A DNA stretch of 43,937 bases from Acidobacteriota bacterium (GCA_016871195.1 VFZN01000020.1:1-43937); one strand, 5' to 3'. Positions 6,963-16,564 are shown, counted from the stretch's first letter. A program made the numbers and translations. Notes: generated by a model not told the origin, from the sequence alone.

Positions 6963-9140
6963 ATGCGCGCTGCTGCAGCTGCCATGGTCCTGCTGCTCGC
7001 GGCTCTGCCCGCACACGCGTGGACCGCGCGGCTTGTATCTACCGCCGGTGCCCCAGTCACCGGGGCACTGGTCACCATTCTTGGACGCACCGGCGAAGCC
7101 ACAACCGACGGCGACGGACGGTTCACCTGGAAGCCAGACCCTGCCCCGCCCCTTGAAATCCTCGTCGTCCTGCGCGACGGCACCTACATGAAGCCGGTGG
7201 TCATCGAGGAGATTTCTGGCGGGATACAGACCATTGTCCTCTCCCCGCTGCTCAGTGAAGCCATCGTCGTCACCGGTGCCGCGCCTGGCATCGAGTCCAC
7301 GCCCGGATCGGCCGCCACGACACTCTCCGGCCGGGATGTGCAGGTGCGACAGCCCACCAGTCTGATGCAGGCCATTGAGAATGTCGCCGGCGTGAATCAG
7401 GTCTCGGAAGGACAGGCGGCCGTGCCGGCGGTGCGGGGCCTCGCGCGCGGCCGCACGCTCATCCTGATCGACGGTGCGCGTGTCACGTCGGAACGCCGGG
7501 TCGGTCCCAGTGCCCTCGCTCTCGACCCCAGCGTCATCGACGCCGTGGACGTCGCACGCGGCCCGGGCTCGGTCGCCTACGGCTCTGACGCCTTCGGCGG
7601 CATCATTGCCGTGCGCACGCGGCGGGTCGCCGAAGCCGCGCCGTGGCAGGGCCAGATCTCCGGACTGCTGGGGGCCGGTGTACCCGAGCTGCGTGGATCG
7701 GCACTGGTCGCCCGCGGACTTCCGCACGGAAGCGTGCTCGTCAATGTGCATGCACGCCAGGCCGACGACTGGGTGAGTCCCACCGGGCCGATCTTCAACT
7801 CCGGCTTCCGCGATCATGGCGTGCTGGCCCGAGTGGATCAACGCGTCGCCGGCAACCTGCTGACCATCGGGTGGCAGAGTGATCTCGGTCGCGACATCGA
7901 GCGCCCGCGCAACAACTCGCGCACCGTGCGCTTCTATTACCCCTGGGACGATTCACACCGGCTGACCGCCAGCTATCAGTTGGCGCGCCTGCCTGGATTC
8001 ACACGCGGCCAGGTCACCGCCTTCTGGGGACACTCACGACAGCGCACCGATCAGGATCGGTTCGCCACCGCCACCACAGGTCGCACGATTGAGCGCGCGG
8101 ACATCTCGGCCACCGACTATGCCGTGCGCGCCTTCGGTGAACGACTGCTGGGCGCGGCACGACTGGAAGTCGGCATCGACATCAACGGGCGTCGCGGACT
8201 GCACGCCGTCGACGACCTGCTGACCTACGGACTCACCGGTACCCTGATCTCGACCCGACCCAACATCTCGGTCGCGTCAGCCCGCCGCGCAGACACGGGT
8301 CTCTACGCGTCCATCGAGTCAGCGGTGACTTCATCGCTCTCGCTGGGCGCGGGGATCAGGGCCGATCTCGTGACCAACGCCAATCGCGACGGGTACTTCG
8401 GCAGCCTCACGCGCCGCACGACCGGGCAGTCGGGGTACGTTGCCGTCACCGCCCGACTGCACGAAGGCCTCAGTACCACCCTGCAACTGGCGCGCGGCTT
8501 CCGCGATCCCATGCTGTCCGACCGGTTTTATCGCGGACCCACGGGGCGGGGATTCATCACCGGGAATCCTGACCTGTCACCCGAGGCAAGCCTGCAGGCC
8601 GACTGGACGCTGCGCTACACCGCCAGGCGCTGGCGGGCGCTCGTGGCCGCCTACGACTATGCCATCGACGATCTCGTCGAGCGCTATCAGACGACGATCG
8701 ACACCTTCTTCTTCCGGAATCGCGGTCGCGCACGCATCCGTGGCGTCGAACTCGAGTCGCAGATGCAGCTGGGCTGGGGAGTCAGCCTCGACCTCGCATC
8801 GCAGCTCGCACGGGGTCGTGCGACCGATACGCAATCCGCACTCGACGATATCAGCCCGTTCACGATCACCGCCATGGTGCGCAAGGCCTTTGGTGCCAGA
8901 GGCTACGCGCAGGTGCGCACGGCGCGATTGGCCGACGACAATCGGCCGGGGCCGACCGAACGCGTGGTGCCGGGCTATACGCTCGTCGACGTGCAGGGGG
9001 GCTATTCGCCCTGGCGACGGACAGAGCTCAGGCTGCAGATGCGCAACCTGTTCGACCACGAGTATCTGGCCAGCCAGGATGTCCGAACCACGACGGCCCC
9101 GGGGCGTCAGGGTTCGCTGACGGTCGCCGTGCGTTTCTGA
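6963..9140 (+). CDS. TonB-dependent outer-membrane receptor
   Basis: The 725-residue protein has a signal peptide (about 1-19, ending AHA), then a carboxypeptidase-regulatory-like domain (about 20-90) typical of Bacteroidota and Acidobacteriota receptors. A TonB-box-like EAIVVTGA follows. The plug domain (about 115-225) contains ALIDG-type LIDGARV and GPGSVAYGSDAFGGIIAVRTR. The rest is a 22-strand-type beta barrel ending in LTVAVRF with a terminal Phe, as needed for outer-membrane insertion. Such receptors import siderophores, cobalamin, sugars or other ligands using TonB energy; no neighbour indicates the ligand. The start at 6963 gives the signal peptide. The stop abuts that of the convergent aminotransferase with no gap. 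Confidence 0.92.
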   Translation: MRAAAAAMVLLLAALPAHAWTARLVSTAGAPVTGALVTILGRTGEATTDGDGRFTWKPDPAPPLEILVVLRDGTYMKPVVIEEISGGIQTIVLSPLLSEAIVVTGAAPGIESTPGSAATTLSGRDVQVRQPTSLMQAIENVAGVNQVSEGQAAVPAVRGLARGRTLILIDGARVTSERRVGPSALALDPSVIDAVDVARGPGSVAYGSDAFGGIIAVRTRRVAEAAPWQGQISGLLGAGVPELRGSALVARGLPHGSVLVNVHARQADDWVSPTGPIFNSGFRDHGVLARVDQRVAGNLLTIGWQSDLGRDIERPRNNSRTVRFYYPWDDSHRLTASYQLARLPGFTRGQVTAFWGHSRQRTDQDRFATATTGRTIERADISATDYAVRAFGERLLGAARLEVGIDINGRRGLHAVDDLLTYGLTGTLISTRPNISVASARRADTGLYASIESAVTSSLSLGAGIRADLVTNANRDGYFGSLTRRTTGQSGYVAVTARLHEGLSTTLQLARGFRDPMLSDRFYRGPTGRGFITGNPDLSPEASLQADWTLRYTARRWRALVAAYDYAIDDLVERYQTTIDTFFFRNRGRARIRGVELESQMQLGWGVSLDLASQLARGRATDTQSALDDISPFTITAMVRKAFGARGYAQVRTARLADDNRPGPTERVVPGYTLVDVQGGYSPWRRTELRLQMRNLFDHEYLASQDVRTTTAPGRQGSLTVAVRF

Positions 9141-10295
9141 TCAGCTACGTGCCCCGTGCAGCGCATCGAGCAGTGCCTCGATGTCGCGGGCATCGTTATA
9201 CACATGCGGCGACACGCGGATGGCGGTGCCCCGGACGGACACATGCACACGGCGCTCGCGCAGCCGCTCGGCCACCGACACGACGTCCACGGCCGCTGGC
9301 ACGCGCAGCCCCAGCAGGTGCCCGCCGCGATAGTCGGCATCTTCCACCGTGTAGCCAAGCGCCCGGACCGTATCGACCAGCGGGGCCGTCAGGTGACGCG
9401 TGTAGGCCTGAATGGCCTCTGGTGTCCAGTCGAGCAGCTGCTCGAGTGCCGCAATGGCCATCGGCATGAGGGCAAAGTTGCTGCGCTCACCCACGTCATA
9501 GCGCACGGCCCCCGGCTGATAGTCGTCGCGATAGTTCACGAGATCTTTGAAATGCTCACTGCCGGCGCGCCCAATCCAGGTCTCTTCCAGTGGCACGCCG
9601 TCATCGAGGCGGGGCCCGAGATAGGCGAAGCCAAGCGAGTACGGCCCCATGAGCCACTTATACGCTGCGGTCACCAGTATGTCGGGCTGCACACGGGTGA
9701 CATCAAACGGCAGCGCCCCAATCGACTGGGTGCCGTCAATGACGAGCGCTGCCCCGACCTCGCGCGCACGTGCGCCAATGGCCTCGAGGTCGAAGCGCGT
9801 GCCATCCGTCCAGTGCACATGTCCGAGGGCCACCACCGCCGTGCCGGGCACGATGTGCTCAAGCAGTCGCTGGTTCCAGTCCCGCCCCCGGGCAAAGCTG
9901 CCTTCGGGTGCCGCCACCGTCTGCAGCTCGGCCCCCTGCGCTGCGGCCACACGCCTCCACGGGTGCACATTCGCTGGAAACTGTTCGTGCGTCACGACGA
10001 TGCGCTGGCCGCGAGCGACGGGCAGATTGCGCGCGGCGATGGCCAGGCCGTACGACGCCGACGGCACAATCGCAATGCGCGGCGGGTCGGCGTGCACCAG
10101 TGAGGCGAACAGCTGCCGCGCACGGTCTGCTTCGACAAAGAAGTCGCTCGGCGTCAGGCGCGCCGGCACGCGCTTTCGGCGCACACCTGACATCCCCGCT
10201 GCCTCGACCGCCTGCGACAGCGGCGACATGTACGCGCAGTTGAGATAGTGCTCGTCGTCCGGCAGCGAGAACTGCGCCTTCTGGCACATCAGCAT
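9141..10295 (-). CDS. Class V aminotransferase (PLP enzyme)
   Basis: This 384-residue PLP enzyme belongs to the class V family (cysteine desulfurases, isopenicillin-N epimerase, kynureninase-like). Visible motifs are the phosphate/ring-binding PSASYGLA (78-84), Asp 187 and Gln 190 in VIDGTQSIGA (PLP ring contacts) and the Schiff-base Lys 213 in TAAYKWLMG. A cysteine-desulfurase active-site Cys loop is not evident, which argues for an aminotransferase, lyase or epimerase role rather than sulfur transfer. The ATG at 10295 lies 3 nt after the queD-like stop, so the two are co-transcribed; an alternative ATG is at 10289. The specific reaction is unknown. Confidence 0.85.
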   Translation of the reverse strand: MLMCQKAQFSLPDDEHYLNCAYMSPLSQAVEAAGMSGVRRKRVPARLTPSDFFVEADRARQLFASLVHADPPRIAIVPSASYGLAIAARNLPVARGQRIVVTHEQFPANVHPWRRVAAAQGAELQTVAAPEGSFARGRDWNQRLLEHIVPGTAVVALGHVHWTDGTRFDLEAIGARAREVGAALVIDGTQSIGALPFDVTRVQPDILVTAAYKWLMGPYSLGFAYLGPRLDDGVPLEETWIGRAGSEHFKDLVNYRDDYQPGAVRYDVGERSNFALMPMAIAALEQLLDWTPEAIQAYTRHLTAPLVDTVRALGYTVEDADYRGGHLLGLRVPAAVDVVSVAERLRERRVHVSVRGTAIRVSPHVYNDARDIEALLDALHGARS

Positions 10296-10298
10296 GGC

Positions 10299-10736
10299 TT
10301 ACACCATCGCCTGTCGTTCCACCACGAAGGTGTTGTGGTCGGTTTCGTGAATGGTGACCGCGATGTCGTAGGTGAGCCCGCATTCAGGAAAGCGCCGCTG
10401 GATGACGGCCACCACTTCGCTCCACACGTAATCGGCCACGGCCTCGACGCTCGGGCCGCGCCCGGGCAGCACCACGATGCCCTCGGGCTCGCAGACATCC
10501 GGCAGGCGCAGCATCTCATCGTCGGCCGTCACCAGCAGGCGATGGTCCAGCCGCTTCATGATGTCCTTGAGGTCACCGAAGTCGATCGACATCTCGTGGG
10601 CGTCTCTCGGAAAGCGCTCCGTCGACACCTGGACCGTGCCGCGCCACGTGTGTCCGTGGATGAAGCGGCATTTACCGAGATATCCAGGTTGCCGGTGTCC
10701 TGCGTGAAACGACGCATGGACGATGATCGTCTCCAT
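10299..10736 (-). CDS. queD: 6-pyruvoyl-tetrahydropterin synthase/QueD family protein
   Basis: QueD/PTPS enzymes act on dihydroneopterin triphosphate in queuosine or tetrahydropterin synthesis. The 145-residue protein keeps the zinc ligands (His in FHAGHR, and HGH at 27-29), Cys 23 in GKCRFIHGH, DFGDLK (52-57), the LDH motif and a Glu in PSVEAVADYVW. It matches the 120-150 residue family length. No queC, queE or queF lies in the window; instead it pairs with a class V aminotransferase 3 nt downstream. A TATACT box sits 6 nt before the ATG. Assignment to queuosine rather than another pterin pathway is therefore uncertain. Confidence 0.85.
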   Translation of the reverse strand: METIIVHASFHAGHRQPGYLGKCRFIHGHTWRGTVQVSTERFPRDAHEMSIDFGDLKDIMKRLDHRLLVTADDEMLRLPDVCEPEGIVVLPGRGPSVEAVADYVWSEVVAVIQRRFPECGLTYDIAVTIHETDHNTFVVERQAMV

Positions 10737-10742
10737 CTGGCT

Positions 10743-10748
10743 AGTATA
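10743..10748 (-). promoter_or_regulatory. -10 box (TATACT) of queD
   Basis: TATACT on the minus strand ends 6 nt before the queD ATG, in the 29-bp gap after the VWFA gene. This suggests that queD and the aminotransferase have their own leaderless transcript. No clear -35 box. Confidence 0.45.
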
Positions 10749-10765
10749 CGGGGCAAATCTGTCGG

Positions 10766-11710
10766 CTAGCGCACCACGCCTCGACGGGCACGCACCACGA
10801 CGCCGGGGCGTGACGGCACCGTCACCCTGATGGGTCGGAAGGCACCGTCGCCCGGTGTCTCAGGGGTATAGGCCATCAGGTACTGCGCATTGAGTTCCTC
10901 GGCAATGCGGGCGATGGCCGGGGTGATGTCGGCCGTGCTGCTCACCACCTCGGCATAGCCTCCACCTTGTGCTGCGAGTTCACGGAAGACCTGGGGACTG
11001 ACGCGCTGCGACTCGCGCATCCCTGGCGTGTCGACCGCGATGCCGTAGAGGCAGACATCCGCACGGCTGAGCTGCTGCTTGAGCTGCACCAACGAGGCAT
11101 CGCTCGAGGTATCGGCTCCGTCGGACACCACGATCATCGCCGACCGCGAATGCCGGCGCTGCAGACAGGTGGGCAGCGCTGCCGACACGGCATCGTAGAT
11201 TCCTGTACCTCCGGACGGGCGAATCGGCACCAGGGCCTCAAGAATGGGCTGACGGTCAGCCGTCCAGTCGGCAAGCATGCGTGCTTCATGATTGAACACG
11301 AACAGGGCGACCTCGTCTTCCGGGCGCAGGTGCTCCTCCACAAACACGCGCACAGCCGTCCGCGCATCATCCATGCGCGGCCCCCGCATGCTGTCGCTGA
11401 CGTCGAGCACCAGCGCCACACTCGCCGGTACCCGATCGCCGGTGAACTGGGTAATGGACTGCGGGCGGCCGCTCTCGGTGATCACGAAGTCACCCTGGGT
11501 CAGGCCCGTCACCAGCCGTCCGGCTCCGTCGCGCACCGTCACGGCCGTCGGCACCAGTTCGGCGCTGCCGCGAAACAGCCGCGTCGCGCGGCGAGCCTCC
11601 TGCCGGAAGGTCGACGAGGCCGCGTCCCCGGGGCTCCCCGCGAGCGCCGCGGCACCGAGGACCCCCTGCAGCACCGACCTCATCCACTCACGACGTGTCT
11701 GCGACATCAT
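10766..11710 (-). CDS. VWFA-related domain protein, Tat-type signal
   Basis: The 314-residue protein has an N-terminal TRREWMR twin-arginine-like motif followed by a small hydrophobic stretch ending near GDA, suggesting export. A short N-terminal region (about 45-95: VTVRDGAGRLVTGLTQGDFVI) precedes a von Willebrand A domain with MIDAS residues DVSDSM, Thr in GGTGIYD and Asp in VSDGAD. This is the acidobacterial VWFA-related family; its molecular role is unknown, and VWA domains generally mediate metal-dependent protein contacts. The start overlaps the adaptor gene stop by 4 bp (ATGA), placing it in the ABC exporter operon. Confidence 0.88.
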   Translation of the reverse strand: MMSQTRREWMRSVLQGVLGAAALAGSPGDAASSTFRQEARRATRLFRGSAELVPTAVTVRDGAGRLVTGLTQGDFVITESGRPQSITQFTGDRVPASVALVLDVSDSMRGPRMDDARTAVRVFVEEHLRPEDEVALFVFNHEARMLADWTADRQPILEALVPIRPSGGTGIYDAVSAALPTCLQRRHSRSAMIVVSDGADTSSDASLVQLKQQLSRADVCLYGIAVDTPGMRESQRVSPQVFRELAAQGGGYAEVVSSTADITPAIARIAEELNAQYLMAYTPETPGDGAFRPIRVTVPSRPGVVVRARRGVVR

Positions 11711-12762
11711 CTGGCCTCCACAGCGATGCGTCCGCCATCAGTCACGGTCTCCGGAGGATGCACGACCACGAGGGCACCGGCGTCGAGTCCCGAGGTGACC
11801 TCGCTGGCCGATGGTGTCTGGCGTCCCACGCCGATGACCCGGCGACGGGCACGGTCATCGTCCACCACATAGACCGACCGCTGATCGCCCGAGCGGAACA
11901 GGGCCGCCGTCGGCACCTGCAGCACATCGCGGCCTTCCCAGACGGCGATGCGCACTTCCACCCGGAAACGATCACCCAGCAGCGTCCAGGCCTCCCGATC
12001 GTTCTTGAAGTCGATGGTCACGCTCACGCGCTGCTCCTCGACACCCAGGGGAGACATCTTCGTGAATCCTGACGGATCGACTCGCTCGACGCGGCCACGC
12101 AGCGGCGTCGCGCCCCCCCACTGCTCGATCGACACCGACATGCCCGGACGGATGCCGACTGCATCGGTCGAGAGCACATCGGCCTTGACCTCCAGATAAC
12201 TGGGATCCCCGAGTTCAACGAGGGGCTCACCGGGAGCCACGCCGAATCCCGCTGCCCGCACCCGTTCTTCGGCAGCCGCATGCTCTTTCCCGCGCATCTC
12301 ATAGGCCTGCCGCGTCAGCGCTCCCGCGGTCCACAGCGTCTGGGCACGTTCCAGTTCGGCGGACGCCTGCCGCAGGGCCGTGCGTGCTGCCGCATCTTCG
12401 GCGTCGGCCCGTCCCAGCAGTCCGCGGGCGACGCTCACGGCCGCTTCGGCCTCCTGTGTGGTGCGGGATTCCAGCAGCGGCGGATCTTCCGGAGTCATCT
12501 CGGCGATCAGTGTGACGCCACGCTCGACCACATCTCCCGGCTCGAGTGTGATGCGACCCACGCGCCCCATCACCGGTGCTGACACCGTGAAGCGATCGTG
12601 AATGCGCGTTTCGCCGGAGGCGTCGATGGTGACCTGCAGAGGACCACGCGTCGCCGGAGCCGCGTCGACCGTCACCGTCGACGGCCACAGCGCGACCGCG
12701 ACCACGCCACCCACAGCCAGCGCTGCGGCAGCCCCCCAGAGCACGCGACGTTTCGTGACCAT
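11707..12762 (-). CDS. Periplasmic adaptor (HlyD/MacA-like) of an ABC exporter
   Basis: The 351-residue protein has an N-terminal membrane anchor (about residues 7-25), a lipoyl-like half motif (VSAPVMGRVGRITLEPGDVVERG, about 59-82), a coiled-coil Ala/Glu/Arg-rich hairpin (about 100-170), the second lipoyl half (GVAPGEPLVELGD) and beta-barrel/membrane-proximal regions. This is the membrane-fusion-protein family that links inner-membrane exporters to the outer membrane. It starts 7 bp after the two-FtsX permease, so it should work with that permease and its ATPase. No outer-membrane TolC-like gene is in the window. The substrate is unknown. Confidence 0.87.
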   Translation of the reverse strand: MVTKRRVLWGAAAALAVGGVVAVALWPSTVTVDAAPATRGPLQVTIDASGETRIHDRFTVSAPVMGRVGRITLEPGDVVERGVTLIAEMTPEDPPLLESRTTQEAEAAVSVARGLLGRADAEDAAARTALRQASAELERAQTLWTAGALTRQAYEMRGKEHAAAEERVRAAGFGVAPGEPLVELGDPSYLEVKADVLSTDAVGIRPGMSVSIEQWGGATPLRGRVERVDPSGFTKMSPLGVEEQRVSVTIDFKNDREAWTLLGDRFRVEVRIAVWEGRDVLQVPTAALFRSGDQRSVYVVDDDRARRRVIGVGRQTPSASEVTSGLDAGALVVVHPPETVTDGGRIAVEAR

Positions 12763-12769
12763 CGTCCGA

Positions 12770-15123
12770 CTACTCCCGTTCCTTGAGGACGCCTACAAGA
12801 TCCACGCGGTGCAGCTGCCGCACGACCAGCGCCGCCGACAGCAGCATGGCGGCCAGGTTGGTGAGTGCCATCCACGCCACGGTGCGCCATGACACCTCAT
12901 ACGACAGCCGATACAGCTCATTATTGAACAACTGCATGAGGCCACTGCCGAGGGCCTGGCCGAGCACCATGCCGATCGGCAACGAGGCCGCCGTCACAAG
13001 CAGTAACTCGCCGACCAGCAGCAGGCTGACTTCCGCGCGCGTGAAGCCCAGCACACGCAGGCTCGCCAGATCGCGGCTGCGCTCCGAGAGCGCCACGCGG
13101 CTCGAGTTGTAGGCGATGCCGATGGCGATGATCGCCGAGAACACGACATTGAGGGTAATGACCACATTCAGGTTCTGCGCCATCAGCGCGCGGAAGTTCC
13201 TGAGCATGGCAGACGTGCTGGCCACACCGGCCACCGCCGGCAGGGTCCGGTTCCGGGCATACAACGCCGGCAGGGCCTGCGCATCGACTTGCAAGGCCAC
13301 ACCGGTCACGCGAGGCTGTTCACGCAGCGCCCGGCTCAGGGCGGTGGCGGTCATGTAGGCCTGGAGGCCCAGGGCATCATCGACGACACCAACGACGGGA
13401 AGCGCGAGGGCGCGGCGGTCGCCTTCAAGCACATCGGCGTCGACCTGCTGCCCGGGCACAACCTCGAGCAGCTGCGCCAGGGCCTGGGAGATCAGCAGGC
13501 CCTCGCCCGGGGGCTGGTGCACCTGTCCCGCACGATCGAGCACGCGCTGCAGCTCCGGCTGGGGCACCAGGCCCACGATGGCGACGGTGCGATGACGGGG
13601 ACCTGCGCGCAGCCGCACGGCCACCGCGCGCTGCGGTTCCACGCGCAGCACCCCGGGCAGGTGCGCCACGGCGCTGATGACATCCGACGTGAGCGGCTCT
13701 GTGAACGACAGCGTCATGTCCTGCCGCCAGGCGCGATCGAATTGCTGCGTGATGAGCACTTCCATGATGTCGATGAAGGAAAACCCGATCAGCAGCACGG
13801 CACCCGCCGCCGACAGTCCGAGCACCGACAGGGCCGTGCGGGCGGGCCGACGCACCATCTGCCGCAGCAGCATGCGTCCCGATGGTGCCAGCCGCTGAAA
13901 GAGGCGGCGCCGCTCGATCCAGCCTCGTCCGAAGCGGGGCGGTGGCGCTGGACGTATGGCTTCTGCCGGAGGCACCGCCAGTGCCCGTCCCACTGCCGAT
14001 TGGGTCCCGAGGGCTGCCACCAGCAGGCTCACCAGCACAGCACCGGCCGACACGTCGAGCGACACGTGGTAGAACAGTTCAGGCAGACGGAAGTAGCGGT
14101 GATAGAGCTCGCTGACCTGCTGTCCCAGAATATCCCCCGGTCACCACCCCCGCCAGCGCCCCGACGGCCGCGATCACAAGCGCCAGCTTGAGGTAATGCC
14201 ACAGCAGTGCGGCGTTCGAGTAGCCGAGTGCCTTGAGCGAGGCGATCTGCGGACGCTGCAGCGCCAGCGTGCGCGACAGGGCAATATGCAGGATGAAGGC
14301 GGCCACGGCCAGGAAGATCGCCGGCGTGGCGACTCCGAAGGTCTGCAGCTGCGCCAGTTCATTGCGCTCGGTCCACACCGAGGGCTGCTGCGATTGCGGA
14401 TAGGCACCCCGCCCTCCGTGAGGCGCGAGCAGCTGATCGACACGTCCGATGACAGCATCGGCCGACGCTCCCGGCGAGAGAGACAGGGCCAGGCTGTTGA
14501 AGCTGCCGGTGAAGTCGGTGGCCGCCGCCAGTGCGTCCGGGTGCATCCAGAAGACGCCGAAGCGACGGTCGTCGGGCACGATCTCTCCGGCGCGGATGCT
14601 GTAGACGTACTCGGGCGACGGCGCCACACCGGCAACCAGCAGTGGCCGGCGGCGCCCGTTGATGATGACGCTGACGGTATCGCCGGGCGTCAGGCGATTG
14701 GCCTCGACGAACGTCTCGCTGGCCAGCACTTCATCGGGGCGGTCGGGCGACGGCCACCGCCCGCGCCGCAGCACAAGCCCGTTGAGCACGGGCGCATCGG
14801 GATCGGGGCGGCTGATCAGGCGCGCCGTCGCCGGGTCGTCGAGACCCGGCACCTGCAGCACCACATCGGCGATGACCCGGACGTCGACACCGTCCACACC
14901 CGGCAGCGCAGCCCTCGTGGCCACTGCAAACACATCCGCCAGCCGCTGCGAGGCGTAGTCAGCGGGCGAGCGTGTCCTGCAGCGACGAAGAGTTCGACAG
15001 GTACATCACCAGCATGGCCACGCCGGCCATCACCACGGCCGCAATCGCCAGGGCCTGCCCGCGCATCTGCCACAGCTCTCGCAGCAGCTTGCGGTTGAGT
15101 GCGGTGCGAACAACGCTCACCAT
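12770..15123 (-). CDS. ABC transporter permease, two FtsX domains, broken by two frameshifts
   Basis: Joined, this gene encodes about 783 residues. It has an N-terminal helix ([19 protein letters not shown]), a large periplasmic region, a first FtsX core (about 255-385), then an N-terminal-like helix, a second periplasmic region and a second FtsX core ending [11 protein letters not shown]. The frame is interrupted twice by one extra base each: at the CCC run (plus-strand GGG 14964-14966), where removing one base restores [16 protein letters not shown], and at the G5 run (plus-strand 14134-14138), where G4 gives [16 protein letters not shown]. Taken literally the pieces are 15123-14958, 14933-14079 and 14065-12770. 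This is either assembly error or real inactivation. The permease overlaps the ATPase stop. Confidence 0.85.
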
Positions 15124-15831
15124 GCCAGTGTCCGGGGATCAACCTTCGAGGCGTTCACCTGTTCGCTGGTGACGCGGCCATCGCCCAGACGCACGACCCG
15201 GTCGGCCATGGCCGCAATCGCCGCATTGTGCGTGATGACCACCGTCGAGCTGCGCAGCTCGCGGTTCACACGCGCCAGCGCTTCGAGCACGACAATGCCG
15301 GTGGTGACATCGAGGGCTCCGGTGGGTTCGTCAGAGAGCAGCACATCGGGACACTTGGCGATGGCCCGTGCAATGGCCACACGCTGCTGTTCGCCACCCG
15401 ACAGCTGCGCCGGAAAGTGATCGAGCCGCTCGGTCAGCCCCACCATGGCCAGCGCGGCTTCCGGGGTCATCGGTCGCTCGGCGATGTCTGTCACCAGCGC
15501 CACGTTCTCGCGGGCCGTCAGGCTGGGAATGAGGTTGTAGAACTGGAAGACAAACCCGACGTGCTCACGCCGGTACCGCGTGAGTTCCGCCTCGGTGGCG
15601 CGCGTCAGCAGGTGGTCGCGGTACGACACGTCACCGGAGGTCGGGACGTCGAGACCGCCGAGAATGTTGAGCAGTGTCGACTTGCCACTGCCCGACGGCC
15701 CCAGCAGCACGACAAATTCCCCCCTTGAAGAGACGGAAATCGACTCCGCGCAACGCATCGACGGTCACCTCGCCCATGGGGTAGCGCTTGGTCACATTGG
15801 TGGCGATGAAGACGGGCTGCGGAATCGCCAT
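15117..15831 (-). CDS. ABC transporter ATP-binding protein (LolD/MacB-type), frameshifted
   Basis: Restored, this is a 237-residue ATPase of the MacB/LolD class: Walker [11 protein letters not shown]-loop [17 protein letters not shown], signature [14 protein letters not shown], Walker [13 protein letters not shown] and H-loop ITHN. The N-terminus ([18 protein letters not shown] onward) lies in a different frame from the Walker A part. The shift falls in a G6 run (plus strand C6, 15719-15724), where G5 would read [13 protein letters not shown]. As written, the reachable ORF from 15758 lacks the first strands of the fold. It powers the downstream permease and adaptor, probably in lipoprotein or peptide export; the substrate is unknown. 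Confidence 0.86.
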
Positions 15832-15850
15832 GCTCAAACTCGCTCGGCCC

Positions 15851-15863
15851 ATTGTAGTAGTCT
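15851..15863. promoter_or_regulatory. Overlapping divergent -10 boxes between the ABC operon and cyclophilin
   Basis: In the 52-bp gap, TACAAT reads on the minus strand (15856-15851) toward the ABC ATPase, and TAGTCT reads on the plus strand (15858-15863) toward the cyclophilin. The cyclophilin start also has GGAGG upstream. The -35 regions are not convincing. Confidence 0.35.
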
Positions 15864-15883
15864 GCTGTCGGGAGGCGAGGAGA

Positions 15884-16561
15884 ATGCGGGTGCCTGCAAT
15901 GGTGGCGGCTGGTGCAGTCGTGGTGGCAGTGATGCTGGTCGGGGGAACCCTGGCCCCTCCCGTACTCGAAGCGACACAGGCTCCGCCGCGCGCCCTGCTC
16001 AATCCGGCCCTGCAGAAGCAGCCGGCTCCGGCTACCTACAAGGTGCGCTTCCGCACCAGCGCCGGCGAGTTCGTCGTCCAGGTGACGCGCGCGTGGGCAC
16101 CGCATGGCGCAGATCGTTTCCATCACCTCGTGCGGAATGAATACTACAACGGTAACCGGTTCTACCGCGCCATCGCCGGATTCATGGTGCAGTGGGGCAT
16201 GCACGGCAACCCGGCCGTGACCAGGGCGTGGCGCGATGCGACGCTGCCTATCGACCCGGTGCGGCAGTCGAACCGGCGAGGCACCATCACCTTTGCGATG
16301 GGAGCCTCTCCGTCGCAGCGTTCCACGCAGGTGTTCATCAACCTGGTCAACAACGCGTATCTCGATCCGATGGGCTTTGCCCCGTTCGGGGAAGTCATCA
16401 GCGGCATGGACACCGTTGATCGGATCACCACCGTGTATGGGGAAGGCGAACCGTTCGGACGCGGCCCTGATCAGGAGCGCCTCGAGTCCGAGGGTAACAA
16501 GTATCTCCTGCAGTTCTTTCCGAAGCTCGACGCTATCACGACCGCGGTGATGGTCCGCTGA
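15884..16561 (+). CDS. Peptidyl-prolyl cis-trans isomerase, cyclophilin type
   Basis: The 225-residue protein catalyses proline isomerisation during protein folding. It has a hydrophobic N-terminal signal or anchor (about 5-27), so it likely acts in the periplasm, followed by a cyclophilin domain (about 55-220). Active-site-type motifs include FYRAIAGFMVQWG (the usual FHRVI..FMIQGG), GTITFAMG and QVFINLVNN (usual SQFFINL..N), and FAPFGEVISGMDTVDRI. The usual catalytic Arg of FHR is kept in FYR. The start at 15884 has a GGAGGCGAGGAGA ribosome-binding site; the earlier GTG at 15788 is not needed. The histidine kinase follows within 4 nt. Confidence 0.9.
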   Translation: MRVPAMVAAGAVVVAVMLVGGTLAPPVLEATQAPPRALLNPALQKQPAPATYKVRFRTSAGEFVVQVTRAWAPHGADRFHHLVRNEYYNGNRFYRAIAGFMVQWGMHGNPAVTRAWRDATLPIDPVRQSNRRGTITFAMGASPSQRSTQVFINLVNNAYLDPMGFAPFGEVISGMDTVDRITTVYGEGEPFGRGPDQERLESEGNKYLLQFFPKLDAITTAVMVR

Positions 16562-16564
16562 CCG

